The position numbers and the translations under genes are program-made. DNA of 9,450 bases, taken from contig JANYBY010000411.1 of NCBI GenBank assembly GCA_025360565.1, positions 1 through 9,450 of the forward strand, written 5' to 3'. Shown piece after piece: positions 1 to 6,633 of the stretch (within the stretch, counting starts at the first letter, position 1; the number at the start of each line of letters is the position of its first letter). The DNA comes from Bacteroidota bacterium. Lineage in GTDB: Bacteria; Bacteroidota; Bacteroidia; B-17B0; Aurantibacillaceae. The notes under the pieces were generated by a model, which did not search any database, was not told where the DNA came from, and worked only from the letters and a program-made list of their open reading frames with translations.

Positions 1-60
1 CTGCTCAAAATGGATGATGAACAGGCACATCTATACCAAATTATTCATAAAAATTTCTAG
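1..60 (+). CDS. C-terminal end of a truncated unidentified protein
   Basis: Frame 1 is open from the window edge to a TAG at 58-60 and encodes 19 residues ending in HLYQIIHKNF. The composition (charged, amphipathic, no rare-looking run) resembles the tail of a real protein, but 19 codons is too little to identify a family or be certain it is coding. If real, the gene lies almost entirely to the left of the window and converges on the minus-strand TPR gene, with the 145-bp junction between them. An alternative is that the frame is open by chance. Confidence 0.35.
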   Translation: MLKMDDEQAHLYQIIHKNF

Positions 61-117
61 GGTGTCCCAACGCTGAAAACAGGTGGTAGTGATCCTAATC
101 CCCTTTTTTGGTATAGA
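30..117. repeat. 11-bp perfect inverted repeat across the junction
   Basis: TCTATACCAAA at 30-40 has an exact reverse complement, TTTGGTATAGA, at 107-117, with 66 bases between. The first arm is inside the presumed coding tail and the second in the non-coding junction. A further 6-bp match (CTGCTC at 1-6 against GAGCAG at 116-121) overlaps the outer edge. The function is unknown. It could be an RNA stem around the stop codon, the trace of an old insertion, or chance. Confidence 0.3.
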
Positions 118-125
118 GCAGTGCG

Positions 126-211
126 TATAGAGAATTGAGACTTGATGCCTTATTGCGTTTTATCGGATGCCAGCACACACTGTCTCAATACTCATATCCC
201 AACACTCAATT
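126..211. repeat. Opposed degenerate 7-bp repeats (nnTTGAG) at a convergent gene junction
   Basis: On the + strand, 126-146 reads as three 7-mers: TATAGAG, AATTGAG, ACTTGAT. On the minus strand, 211 down to 184 reads as four: AATTGAG, TGTTGGG, ATATGAG, TATTGAG. Both follow a loose nnTTGAG pattern with period 7 and point toward each other. As a result ATTGAGAC (134-141) and GTCTCAAT (182-189) form an 8-bp inverted repeat with a 40-base loop. The stop codon of the TPR gene (TGA, minus strand, 208-206) lies inside the minus-strand array. This may serve as a shared 3' end for the converging genes, but there is no T-tract of the usual terminator type. Confidence 0.45.
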
Positions 212-898
212 CCCCTTACAATACTGTTCTATGAGCTTAGTGGCTAGCGGGTCGCCGATCCTATCCGCTTTTTCAAGATCTTCGCAGGCACCGTGCTTAT
301 CTTTACTTGCCATTTTTATAGCAGCACGGTTTACGAATGCGGCGGCGTAATCAAATTTTAATTTTATGGCCTGGTTAATATCTACCAAAGCTGCTACATA
401 CGATTTTAAAGCGCTTTTTGCCACCCCTCGGTTACACCAGCTTACGGGGTTATTGGCTTCTTCTTTTATAGCTATATCAAGATCGGCGATGGCACTGCTG
501 TAGTCTTTTAAATTTATTTTACAAATGGCGCGTGCCACCAAAGCGGGTTCATCTTTAGGGTTGGCCTCAATAATTTTACTGTAATCTTTTATGGCGCCTT
601 TGTAATCGCCAATTTCAATTCTGCTTTTTGCCCTTGCGTTAAAACATTCGTCATCGGGTTTATCAGCGGGCATTGCTTTAATGGCTTCATCATAATCTTT
701 AACCGCGTTAGCATAATCTTTTAGGGCATAACGGCAATCGGCCTTTAAAACCATTACCTCTAAAAATTTCGGGTTTATATCCAGCGCAGCCACACAAATT
801 TTTATGGCCCCCTTGTAATTTTTACCTACAAACATGAGCATGCCTTGCCAATAAAGCAATTCGGCATCGTCAATTTTTTCTTGCGCGGCCATTGACAC
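206..898 (-). CDS. TPR-repeat protein, downstream fragment of a split gene
   Basis: As an isolated frame this starts at a GTG (898) and gives 230 residues made almost entirely of about six tandem TPR units, roughly residues 12-45, 46-80, 81-116, 117-150, 151-184 and 185-220. Each has the usual alternation of small and aromatic positions and an A-I-x-D-x-x-x-A-I second helix. TPR arrays are protein-protein interaction scaffolds; no partner is apparent. The GTG is unlikely to be the true start. The same frame continues upstream with about 15 more TPR-like residues (LTDQYPKSKTALDSA) to the T8 run at 942-949, where it meets the frame of the upstream fragment. Joined, the protein would be about 370 residues with a signal peptide, hence probably periplasmic or outer-membrane associated. 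The fragment ends at TGA (208-206). I am confident that it is a TPR gene and that it belongs to the upstream piece. Whether the product is made is open. Confidence 0.8.
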   Translation of the reverse strand: MSMAAQEKIDDAELLYWQGMLMFVGKNYKGAIKICVAALDINPKFLEVMVLKADCRYALKDYANAVKDYDEAIKAMPADKPDDECFNARAKSRIEIGDYKGAIKDYSKIIEANPKDEPALVARAICKINLKDYSSAIADLDIAIKEEANNPVSWCNRGVAKSALKSYVAALVDINQAIKLKFDYAAAFVNRAAIKMASKDKHGACEDLEKADRIGDPLATKLIEQYCKGN

Positions 899-939
899 CG
901 CGCTATCGAGTGCGGTTTTACTTTTGGGATATTGATCCG

Positions 940-949
940 TTAAAAAAAA
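940..949 (-). other. T8 slippery run with immediate stop: frameshift point of the TPR gene
   Basis: On the minus strand the sequence reads GCT TTT TTT TAA. The eight T occupy 949 down to 942 and the stop TAA occupies 942-940. In the zero frame this is the heptamer T TTT TTT, the X XXY YYZ form of known -1 slippery sites. Re-reading one T, or adding a ninth T, gives A-F-F-L-T-D-Q and joins the two TPR halves with no gap or overlap in the repeat pattern. A small stem, ACCGC (916-912) with GCGGT (901-897), lies about 25 bases downstream. That is farther than stimulatory structures usually sit. Confidence 0.75.
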
Positions 950-1317
950 GCAATGCCCCGCAGTTTACAGGTTTCAAAATTAAGGGGCCTTATTTTTTCG
1001 GCGTAATCAAGGCTTTTAAAAGCTTCCTTAAATTTTTCTTCCTTAATAAAAATATAAGCCATTTTATTATGCGCCATATAATAATCGGGCCCTTCTTTTG
1101 CAACTTTTTTTAGTAATCCTATGGCCGAAGCATATTTTGCAGAATCTATCAGTTTACAGGCGCTATCATATAATCGGATGTAATGCGGTATTGTATCGAC
1201 AACTGTTTGAATTGAGTCGGCAACCGGATGTTTACGCTTTTTTTTCTGGGCCAGAATAGGGGTGAAAAGACACACACAAACAAGCATTATTAACCACTTA
1301 TTAACTAATTTTGCCAC
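940..1317 (-). CDS. Secreted TPR protein, N-terminal fragment of a split gene
   Basis: This fragment encodes about 125 residues and ends at a TAA directly after a run of eight T. I chose the GTG at 1317 as start because it gives a well-formed signal peptide: two lysines (residues 3 and 7), a hydrophobic core (WLIMLVCVCLF) and a likely cut after ...ILAQ, before KKKRK. The ATG at 1287 would remove both lysines. The frame is open further upstream to 1530, but that part lies antisense to the SPFH gene and does not look coding. After a linker, roughly two TPR units are visible (around HYIRLYDSACKLIDS and YYMAHNKMAYIFIKE), and a third begins at PLNFETCKLRGIAFF just before the stop. That third unit is completed in the other frame, so this is the 5' part of one gene with the 206-898 fragment. 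It is transcribed divergently from the SPFH gene, with starts 61 bp apart. Confidence 0.65.
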   Translation of the reverse strand: MAKLVNKWLIMLVCVCLFTPILAQKKKRKHPVADSIQTVVDTIPHYIRLYDSACKLIDSAKYASAIGLLKKVAKEGPDYYMAHNKMAYIFIKEEKFKEAFKSLDYAEKIRPLNFETCKLRGIAFF

Positions 1318-1330
1318 GCTTAATAATGTT

Positions 1331-1361
1331 TTTGAATTAAAAAGTATTTTTACTATCTTTA
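1331..1361 (+). promoter_or_regulatory. Probable Bacteroidota-type promoter for the SPFH gene
   Basis: TTTG at 1331-1334, a 19-base spacer and TATCTTTA at 1354-1361 match the -33 TTTG / -7 TAnnTTTG promoter of this phylum at all but the last base. Transcription would start near 1367, about a dozen bases before the ATG at 1379. The region is AT-rich, so a chance match is possible. On the opposite strand TATATTTG (1372 down to 1365) is a perfect -7 box facing the TPR gene, but I see no -33 box at suitable distance. Confidence 0.45.
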
Positions 1362-1378
1362 TAACAAATATACGGAAT

Positions 1379-2305
1379 ATGACAGGTACGATAATTTTTT
1401 TGGTGTTCGTTTTGTTAACACTCATGTTGTCATTTGTTACTGTGCAGCAAGGCACGGTATCTGTAACTGCCATATTTGGCAAATTCAGTCGCATTTTAAG
1501 GCCCGGATTAAATTTAAAGATCCCATTCATTGAAAAAGTATTTAAAAAAATATCAGTTCAAAATCGAAGTGTGGAACTAGGCTTTCAAGCAGTAACTATC
1601 GACCAGGCCAATGTAAATTTCACATCTATGTTACTTTACTCAGTAATTAACAGCGAGCCTGAGAGCATTAAAAATGTTGCCTATAAATTTGTGGATGAAA
1701 AAAACTTTATGCAGGCACTGGTACGTTCCATTGAAGGTTCGGTGCGCGCGTTTGTAGCAACAAAAAAACAAAGCGAAGTGTTAACCCTACGACGCGAAAT
1801 TGTTGACGCGGTTAAAGATCAGTTAGATCAGATTTTAGAAGGCTGGGGTTATCATTTAATTGACCTTCAAATAAACGATATTACGTTTGATGAAGAGGTA
1901 ATACGTTCAATGGCAAAAGTTGTTGCCAGTAATAATTTAAAAGCCGCTGCCGAAAACGAAGGTCAGGCGTTATTAATCACAAAAACAAAAGCGGCCGAAG
2001 CCGAAGGGAACGCCATAAAAATTTCTGCTCAGGCCGAAAAAGAAGCGTCGCAATTAAAAGGACAAGGCATTGCTTTGTTTCGCGGTGAAGTGGCCAAAGG
2101 TATGGCAACAGCGGCCAAAGAAATGCACGAAGCCGATTTAGATGCCTCTCTGATCTTATTTAGTATGTGGACCGAAGCGGTAAAGAATTTTGCCCAGGAA
2201 GGAAAAGGAAATGTTATTTTCTTAGACGGAAGTATTGACGGCATGCAGGATAACCTTAAACACATGATGGCCTTAACGCAATTAAAACAAAGCAAAACTA
2301 ATTAA
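1379..2305 (+). CDS. SPFH/band 7 domain membrane protein, HIR-like
   Basis: This 308-residue protein has one N-terminal membrane helix (about residues 3-20) followed directly by an SPFH/band 7 domain (about 22-185). The opening VQQGTVSVTAIFGKFSRIL and the PGLNLKIPF turn are typical of the family. An Ala/Glu/Lys-rich helical stretch (about 185-235) is the expected coiled-coil oligomerisation region, and a short tail contains NVIFLDGS. The arrangement resembles plant hypersensitive-induced-reaction (HIR) proteins and bacterial relatives more than NfeD-coupled slipins, and no nfeD gene is next to it. SPFH proteins form ring-like or scaffold assemblies on membranes and often modulate proteases or membrane order; a specific role here cannot be read. 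The start is set at ATG 1379, since upstream in-frame residues are uncharacteristic and overlap the putative promoter and the divergent TPR gene. It ends 62 bp before the metalloprotease start, without a terminator I can see. Confidence 0.85.
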   Translation: MTGTIIFLVFVLLTLMLSFVTVQQGTVSVTAIFGKFSRILRPGLNLKIPFIEKVFKKISVQNRSVELGFQAVTIDQANVNFTSMLLYSVINSEPESIKNVAYKFVDEKNFMQALVRSIEGSVRAFVATKKQSEVLTLRREIVDAVKDQLDQILEGWGYHLIDLQINDITFDEEVIRSMAKVVASNNLKAAAENEGQALLITKTKAAEAEGNAIKISAQAEKEASQLKGQGIALFRGEVAKGMATAAKEMHEADLDASLILFSMWTEAVKNFAQEGKGNVIFLDGSIDGMQDNLKHMMALTQLKQSKTN

Positions 2306-2367
2306 TAAACACAAATAAAAACGGCGAGGTGGTCCTAAAACCATTTCATAATCAAAAACAAAAGAAC

Positions 2368-4515
2368 ATGAAAAAACAATTATCTATCGTTGCCCTCGGT
2401 ATTGCTATGATAACCTCATTGTCAGGGTTCTCTCAAAGCCTTACAAATAAATCATGCTTAACGGATGAGACTGCGGAAATACATTTTGCAGAAGATCCTG
2501 CAGCCCGGGTAAGGTTTGAAGCTATTCAAACAAAGTTGCATGAAGATATGAAAATAAATAAAATGCAGGCAAATAAAGCAGCCGCGGTTGTTTATACCGT
2601 GCCTGTAGTGTTTCACGTATTGCATGCAGGCGGTGCCGAAAACATTCCGGATGCAACTATTACAAATGCATTGGCTTATGTTAACAGGGATTACGCGAGA
2701 ACAAATCCTGATGCAAGCCTAACAGCTGTTCCTTTTAATACACTTTATATAAACTCTGATATTAAATTTATGCTGGCTCATAAAGACCCAAGCGGAAATT
2801 GTACGTCAGGAATTGTAAGGCACATTGACCCAGTAAAAATGAATTGGAGCCAATCATCCGGCAACAACAGTGCTTATTGGAGTTATACCTGGGACCCTAC
2901 TAAATATTTGAATGTTTATATTGTGGCAAGTATCATTCCTCAAGGCACAGTTGCCGGGGGCGGTACTATTGTAGGCTATACTCACCTTCCGGGCCAATAC
3001 CCTTCGGGAGACAATCAGGATGCGATCGTATTTGTTGGAAATCCTTATTTAAGTTCAGATGCCCGCTCATTAAGCCATGAAATTGGCCACTGGTTAAGTT
3101 TACCTCATATTTGGGGCGGAACCAATGCACCGGCGGTAGCTTGCGGTAATGATGGCATTAATGACACGCCTGATACAAAAGGACATTTGTATAATTGCCC
3201 TTCGAGTTTATCGGGTAACCCTTGTAATGGTGGTGGGATAGATAACGTTCAAAATATTATGAACTATTGCAGCTGTCCTTTAAACTTTACAACTGATCAA
3301 ACAAATGCCATGCGTTCAACATTAGCTACAGGCGGTGGTTCGGGCAGAAACAATTTATGGAGTGCCGGAAATTTAACTGCTACCGATGTTAACGGTACCG
3401 GAATTTGCGCGCCTATTGCTGCATTTATTTCTTCTACTAATAACTACACAGTTTGTTCAGGCGGTTCATTAACCATGAAAGATTTTTCTTATAACGGAAC
3501 TGTTACAGCCTGGTCTTGGACCGGGACTAACGGAGCAAACATTGCTTCTCCGGTAGCAGCTATTACATCGGTAACTTTCCCTACTGTTGGTCAATCTGTA
3601 ATTACTTTATCGGTTAGTAATGCACAAGGATCGAGTACGCAATCTAAAACAGTTACCGTTTTAAATGGTGCCGCTTTCATTTCAACCGTTTATGCTACAA
3701 GTTTTGAAAATCCTATTGCCGGTGGCGATACCACAAAATGGCGCGTTGTTAATCCGGATGGTCCTGTACAATGGGATGTAACTTCATTTGCAGCTTCAAC
3801 CGGATCAAATTCATTTTATATTGAAGGACCTATAGATCCTCCAAACCAAATTGACTATTTGTATATGCCAACAATTGATGACACAAATCCTAACGACACC
3901 GTATTTACATTTAAGTTTGCTTACGCGAGACAAAGTGCGACACAAAGCGATAAATTTGAAGTGCAAGGTTCAAAAGATTGCGGCGGAACATGGGTTACAA
4001 TTGTAAGTTTAAATGCCGGACAAATGGCGAGTTTTTCGGGTGGAGTTACTTCAAGTCCTTTTTATCCTACAGCGAGCCAATGGCATTTGGTTAACTTGTA
4101 CGATTACTTACTTAATGGCGGAAGCGGACTTTTAGGAGTACCTTCGATGCAGATCCGTTTTATGTTCCAAGAAGGATCAGCGGGTAACGGAAACAGATTT
4201 TATTTAGATGATATTAATTTTTCAATTTACCCGGTTGGTGTAAATGAATTAACAAGAAGCATTCAGTTAAAATTATACCCGAACCCTGCAACTTCTGAAA
4301 GCTTCGTTAAATTTACTTTAAATGATGCGGCTAACGTTAAAGTTAGCGTAACAGATATTGCTGGCAAAGAAGTTATTCCTGCAATAAGCAATAACTTTAG
4401 CCCCGGCGAACAAAGTATAAGCATTAACAAAAATAACAGCTTAAGCAAGGGTATTTACTTTGTAAATATCAGCTTAAACGGAGCAAAAATGTGCAAAAAA
4501 TTAATTATTCAATAA
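2368..4515 (+). CDS. Secreted M43-family zinc metalloprotease with PKD-like and T9SS sorting domains
   Basis: This 715-residue exported protease begins with a signal peptide (MKKQLSIVALGIAMITSLSG, likely cut after GFSQ). A GTG at 2329 would add 13 residues in front of the signal and is disfavoured. The catalytic domain spans about residues 75-345. It has the zinc motif HEIGHWLSLPH (H237, E238, H241, H247) and the Met-turn IMNYC (M298), which fits metzincins of the pappalysin/cytophagalysin family (MEROPS M43). The usual Gly of HExxHxxGxxH is Ser here. A PKD-like beta domain follows at about 348-432, then a beta-sandwich region with MAM/jelly-roll character (about 437-627, ending near RFYLDDINF). 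A T9SS type A sorting domain (about 634-715) opens with LKLYPNPA and ends KKLIIQ. This predicts outer-membrane export with C-terminal processing, giving a cell-surface or released enzyme for proteins or peptides. Several paired cysteines around the active site suggest disulfides. A strong terminator follows. Confidence 0.92.
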   Translation: MKKQLSIVALGIAMITSLSGFSQSLTNKSCLTDETAEIHFAEDPAARVRFEAIQTKLHEDMKINKMQANKAAAVVYTVPVVFHVLHAGGAENIPDATITNALAYVNRDYARTNPDASLTAVPFNTLYINSDIKFMLAHKDPSGNCTSGIVRHIDPVKMNWSQSSGNNSAYWSYTWDPTKYLNVYIVASIIPQGTVAGGGTIVGYTHLPGQYPSGDNQDAIVFVGNPYLSSDARSLSHEIGHWLSLPHIWGGTNAPAVACGNDGINDTPDTKGHLYNCPSSLSGNPCNGGGIDNVQNIMNYCSCPLNFTTDQTNAMRSTLATGGGSGRNNLWSAGNLTATDVNGTGICAPIAAFISSTNNYTVCSGGSLTMKDFSYNGTVTAWSWTGTNGANIASPVAAITSVTFPTVGQSVITLSVSNAQGSSTQSKTVTVLNGAAFISTVYATSFENPIAGGDTTKWRVVNPDGPVQWDVTSFAASTGSNSFYIEGPIDPPNQIDYLYMPTIDDTNPNDTVFTFKFAYARQSATQSDKFEVQGSKDCGGTWVTIVSLNAGQMASFSGGVTSSPFYPTASQWHLVNLYDYLLNGGSGLLGVPSMQIRFMFQEGSAGNGNRFYLDDINFSIYPVGVNELTRSIQLKLYPNPATSESFVKFTLNDAANVKVSVTDIAGKEVIPAISNNFSPGEQSISINKNNSLSKGIYFVNISLNGAKMCKKLIIQ

Positions 4516-4534
4516 ATTAATTCTCTATAATTTG

Positions 4535-4570
4535 ATCCCGTCTTGGTTTAACCGGGACGGGATTTTTTTT
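4535..4570 (+). terminator. Intrinsic terminator after the metalloprotease gene
   Basis: The arms ATCCCGTC (4535-4542) and GACGGGAT (4556-4563) are exact complements. The stem can extend inward by two G-T and two G-C pairs around a short TTTAA loop. A run of eight T (4563-4570) follows. It begins 20 bases after the protease stop and ends 10 bases before the comEC start, so it insulates the two transcription units, unless comEC depends on read-through. Confidence 0.92.
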
Positions 4571-4580
4571 AAAGTAAAAT

Positions 4581-6629
4581 TTGCGTGTATTTAAAAATAT
4601 TCCTTTTCTAAGAATATGTGTTCCGTTCATTGTCGGAATACTTTTGGCTCTGCAATTTAGCATTGGTCACATAAACACTTTGGTTTTAATTGTTGTTCTG
4701 TTAATTGCCCTCATCTTTCCTTTTTTACCAAGACAAACTACGTTTACTAAAACTACTTTTTTACTTTGTACTGATCTTTTTATTTTTTGTTTCGCAGTAA
4801 ATTTAACAAGCACATCAAGGTTGAATGCACGCCAGAATTATTATGGCAATTTAATTTCAACCGAGGGCTCAACAAAATTAATTGTAATTGTAAATGATCT
4901 TCCGGTAGAAAAAGAAAACCTTTCGGTTATAGATGCAGGATTTGTAAAATGCGATCTGAAAATTTTGGAAGTTAAAAAAGATTCGCAGTATGTTAAAGCC
5001 GAGGGTAAATTGATCGGTTATTTTAAAAAGCCGTACAAACAATTAAGATTTGGTCAAACACTTTTAATTAATACAAAATTAATTGAAATAGAGCCGCCAA
5101 AAAACCCGCTTGAGTTTAATTATAAAACTTACCTAGAAAATAAGCAGATCTTTCACACAGTTTTTATGGATAGCGCTTCGGTGGCTTTAATTGATGCGCC
5201 TTCTAACTTATCGGCTATTTGGTCGCTTGGATTAAAAACAAAACGTTTTGTTTTAAGCAGATTAAAAAACTCGGAGCTTTCGCACCAAGCTTACGCCATT
5301 TGCGCGGCACTGCTTACCGGTTATGATGATGAAATTGACCAGTCGGTGATGGAAGCTTTTTCGCATTCGGGCACTTTGCATGTGCTGTCGGTTTCGGGCT
5401 TGCACACGGGTTTAATTTATCTGGTACTCGCTTTTTTGTTCGATCTCTTTGACCGCAAAAAGAAATACAGGCTTTTAAAATTTATTTTTATAACACTTTC
5501 ACTCTGGTTCTTCGCATTGATCACCGGTTTCTCGGCACCGGTATTGCGAGCGGTAATTATGTTTAATTTATTGGGGCTTGGTAAAATATTTTTCAGAAAT
5601 AATTACCGCAATCAAATAAACATATTATTGGTTTCGGCATTTATGCTTTTGTGTTACGATCCTTTTTTAATAACGGACATTGGTTTTCAGTTAAGTTACA
5701 CCGCTCTGTTCGGTATTTTATTTTTTCAACCCGTTTTTTCCAATTTGTGGGAGCCCGAAAGTAAATTCGTAAAGTACATTTGGCAAAGCATAACGGCTTC
5801 CTTTGCCGCTACCATAAGCACTTTGCCTTTTACCTTATTTTATTTTAAGCAATTTCCAATATGGTTCTTTATTTGCAATCTGGTTGTTGTTCCGGCTACC
5901 TTTATTGTTTTAATGCTTGCTGTTTTGGTGGTAATTAAGATCGGAAAAATTTCTTTACTCATCAACTTCATCATTAAATGTTTGATCGGTTTCATTAATT
6001 TATTCAATACACCCGATCTTGGTTTTATTGATAATATTGATTTTGATTGGTTTGATGCCATTTTGCTTTCAATTTTAGTAATGGCTTTTTCGTCTGCCTT
6101 TTATTATCGTTCGTATAAATACTTGGTGTACGCTTTTGTACTATTGATCTTCTGGCAGATAAACGGCATTATTTTTTCGTATCAATATAAAGAACAAAAA
6201 TTGTTTGCTGTTTACCAGGTAAAAAAGGCCCCTGCTTATTGCGTAAAAAATAAACGTGACGTGCTGATGAATGAATTGAACAGGCCAGACTTTTTATACC
6301 ATGTAAAGCCACATTTGGTTTCGTTCAATTATCCGCGTATGAAAAATAACAGCTTCAATTTTTTGCAAATTGATAAAAATAATATTCTGATCCTAAATAA
6401 AGATAATTTTTGGCCCCAGGTGGATAAGAACACTGTTTCCACGCTTGTGGTTTCAAATAATTTTAAAATAAGTGAACGTGATCTTGAAGAATTTGGTAAT
6501 TTAAAACTTTTGGTGGCCGATGGTTCAAATACGAATTATGCTCTTAAGCAATTGGAAAAAATATGCGGTAAATTTGATGTTGAATTTTACAGCACAAAAA
6601 ATAAGGGCGCTTATATTTTGAATTTGTAA
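4581..6629 (+). CDS. comEC: ComEC/Rec2-family DNA-uptake channel protein
   Basis: This 682-residue polytopic inner-membrane protein would form the channel that carries single-stranded transforming DNA into the cytoplasm. The N-terminus has membrane helices (about 10-30, 33-50, 58-75) followed by a soluble DUF4131-like region (about 80-200). The competence domain (about 230-500) holds family signatures: ALLTGYDDEID, LSVSGLHTG (269-277), GFSAPVLRA (316-324) and DIGFQLSY (366-373). The C-terminal part (about 540-682) sits where a metallo-beta-lactamase-like domain occurs in longer ComECs, but it has no HxHxDH zinc motif and looks reduced, as is usual in this phylum. The start is the TTG at 4581. 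It gives an N-terminus (VFKNIPFLRICVPFIVGI) of the form expected for these proteins, and no ATG lies near. It begins 10 bases after the preceding T-tract, with no convincing promoter, and is followed 4 bp later by the Smr gene. Competence of this organism is not shown by this gene alone. Confidence 0.92.
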   Translation: MRVFKNIPFLRICVPFIVGILLALQFSIGHINTLVLIVVLLIALIFPFLPRQTTFTKTTFLLCTDLFIFCFAVNLTSTSRLNARQNYYGNLISTEGSTKLIVIVNDLPVEKENLSVIDAGFVKCDLKILEVKKDSQYVKAEGKLIGYFKKPYKQLRFGQTLLINTKLIEIEPPKNPLEFNYKTYLENKQIFHTVFMDSASVALIDAPSNLSAIWSLGLKTKRFVLSRLKNSELSHQAYAICAALLTGYDDEIDQSVMEAFSHSGTLHVLSVSGLHTGLIYLVLAFLFDLFDRKKKYRLLKFIFITLSLWFFALITGFSAPVLRAVIMFNLLGLGKIFFRNNYRNQINILLVSAFMLLCYDPFLITDIGFQLSYTALFGILFFQPVFSNLWEPESKFVKYIWQSITASFAATISTLPFTLFYFKQFPIWFFICNLVVVPATFIVLMLAVLVVIKIGKISLLINFIIKCLIGFINLFNTPDLGFIDNIDFDWFDAILLSILVMAFSSAFYYRSYKYLVYAFVLLIFWQINGIIFSYQYKEQKLFAVYQVKKAPAYCVKNKRDVLMNELNRPDFLYHVKPHLVSFNYPRMKNNSFNFLQIDKNNILILNKDNFWPQVDKNTVSTLVVSNNFKISERDLEEFGNLKLLVADGSNTNYALKQLEKICGKFDVEFYSTKNKGAYILNL

Positions 6630-6633
6630 TATT

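Noticed and set aside
135..350. Short + strand frame over the 3' end of the TPR gene
   Set aside because: It overlaps well-defined TPR coding sequence on the other strand and contains no recognisable domain.
1262..1378. Earlier ATG (1262) for the SPFH protein
   Set aside because: The 39 extra residues are not SPFH-like, overlap the start of the divergent TPR gene and the probable promoter; ATG 1379 places the membrane helix at the N-terminus as expected.
1318..1530. Upstream extension of the TPR N-terminal frame (minus strand) to an ATG at 1530
   Set aside because: It lies antisense to the clearly coding start of the SPFH gene, has no family character, and would bury the good signal peptide about 70 residues inside the protein.
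2329..2367. GTG start at 2329 for the metalloprotease
   Set aside because: It would add 13 polar residues before a complete signal peptide that starts naturally at ATG 2368.
2306..2367. Promoter for the metalloprotease gene in the 62-bp gap
   Set aside because: No TAnnTTTG box with a TTTG partner was found; expression may come from the SPFH promoter or a site I cannot recognise.
4571..4583. TAAAATTTG as a -7 box for comEC
   Set aside because: There is one base too many between TA and TTTG, and it overlaps the TTG start codon.
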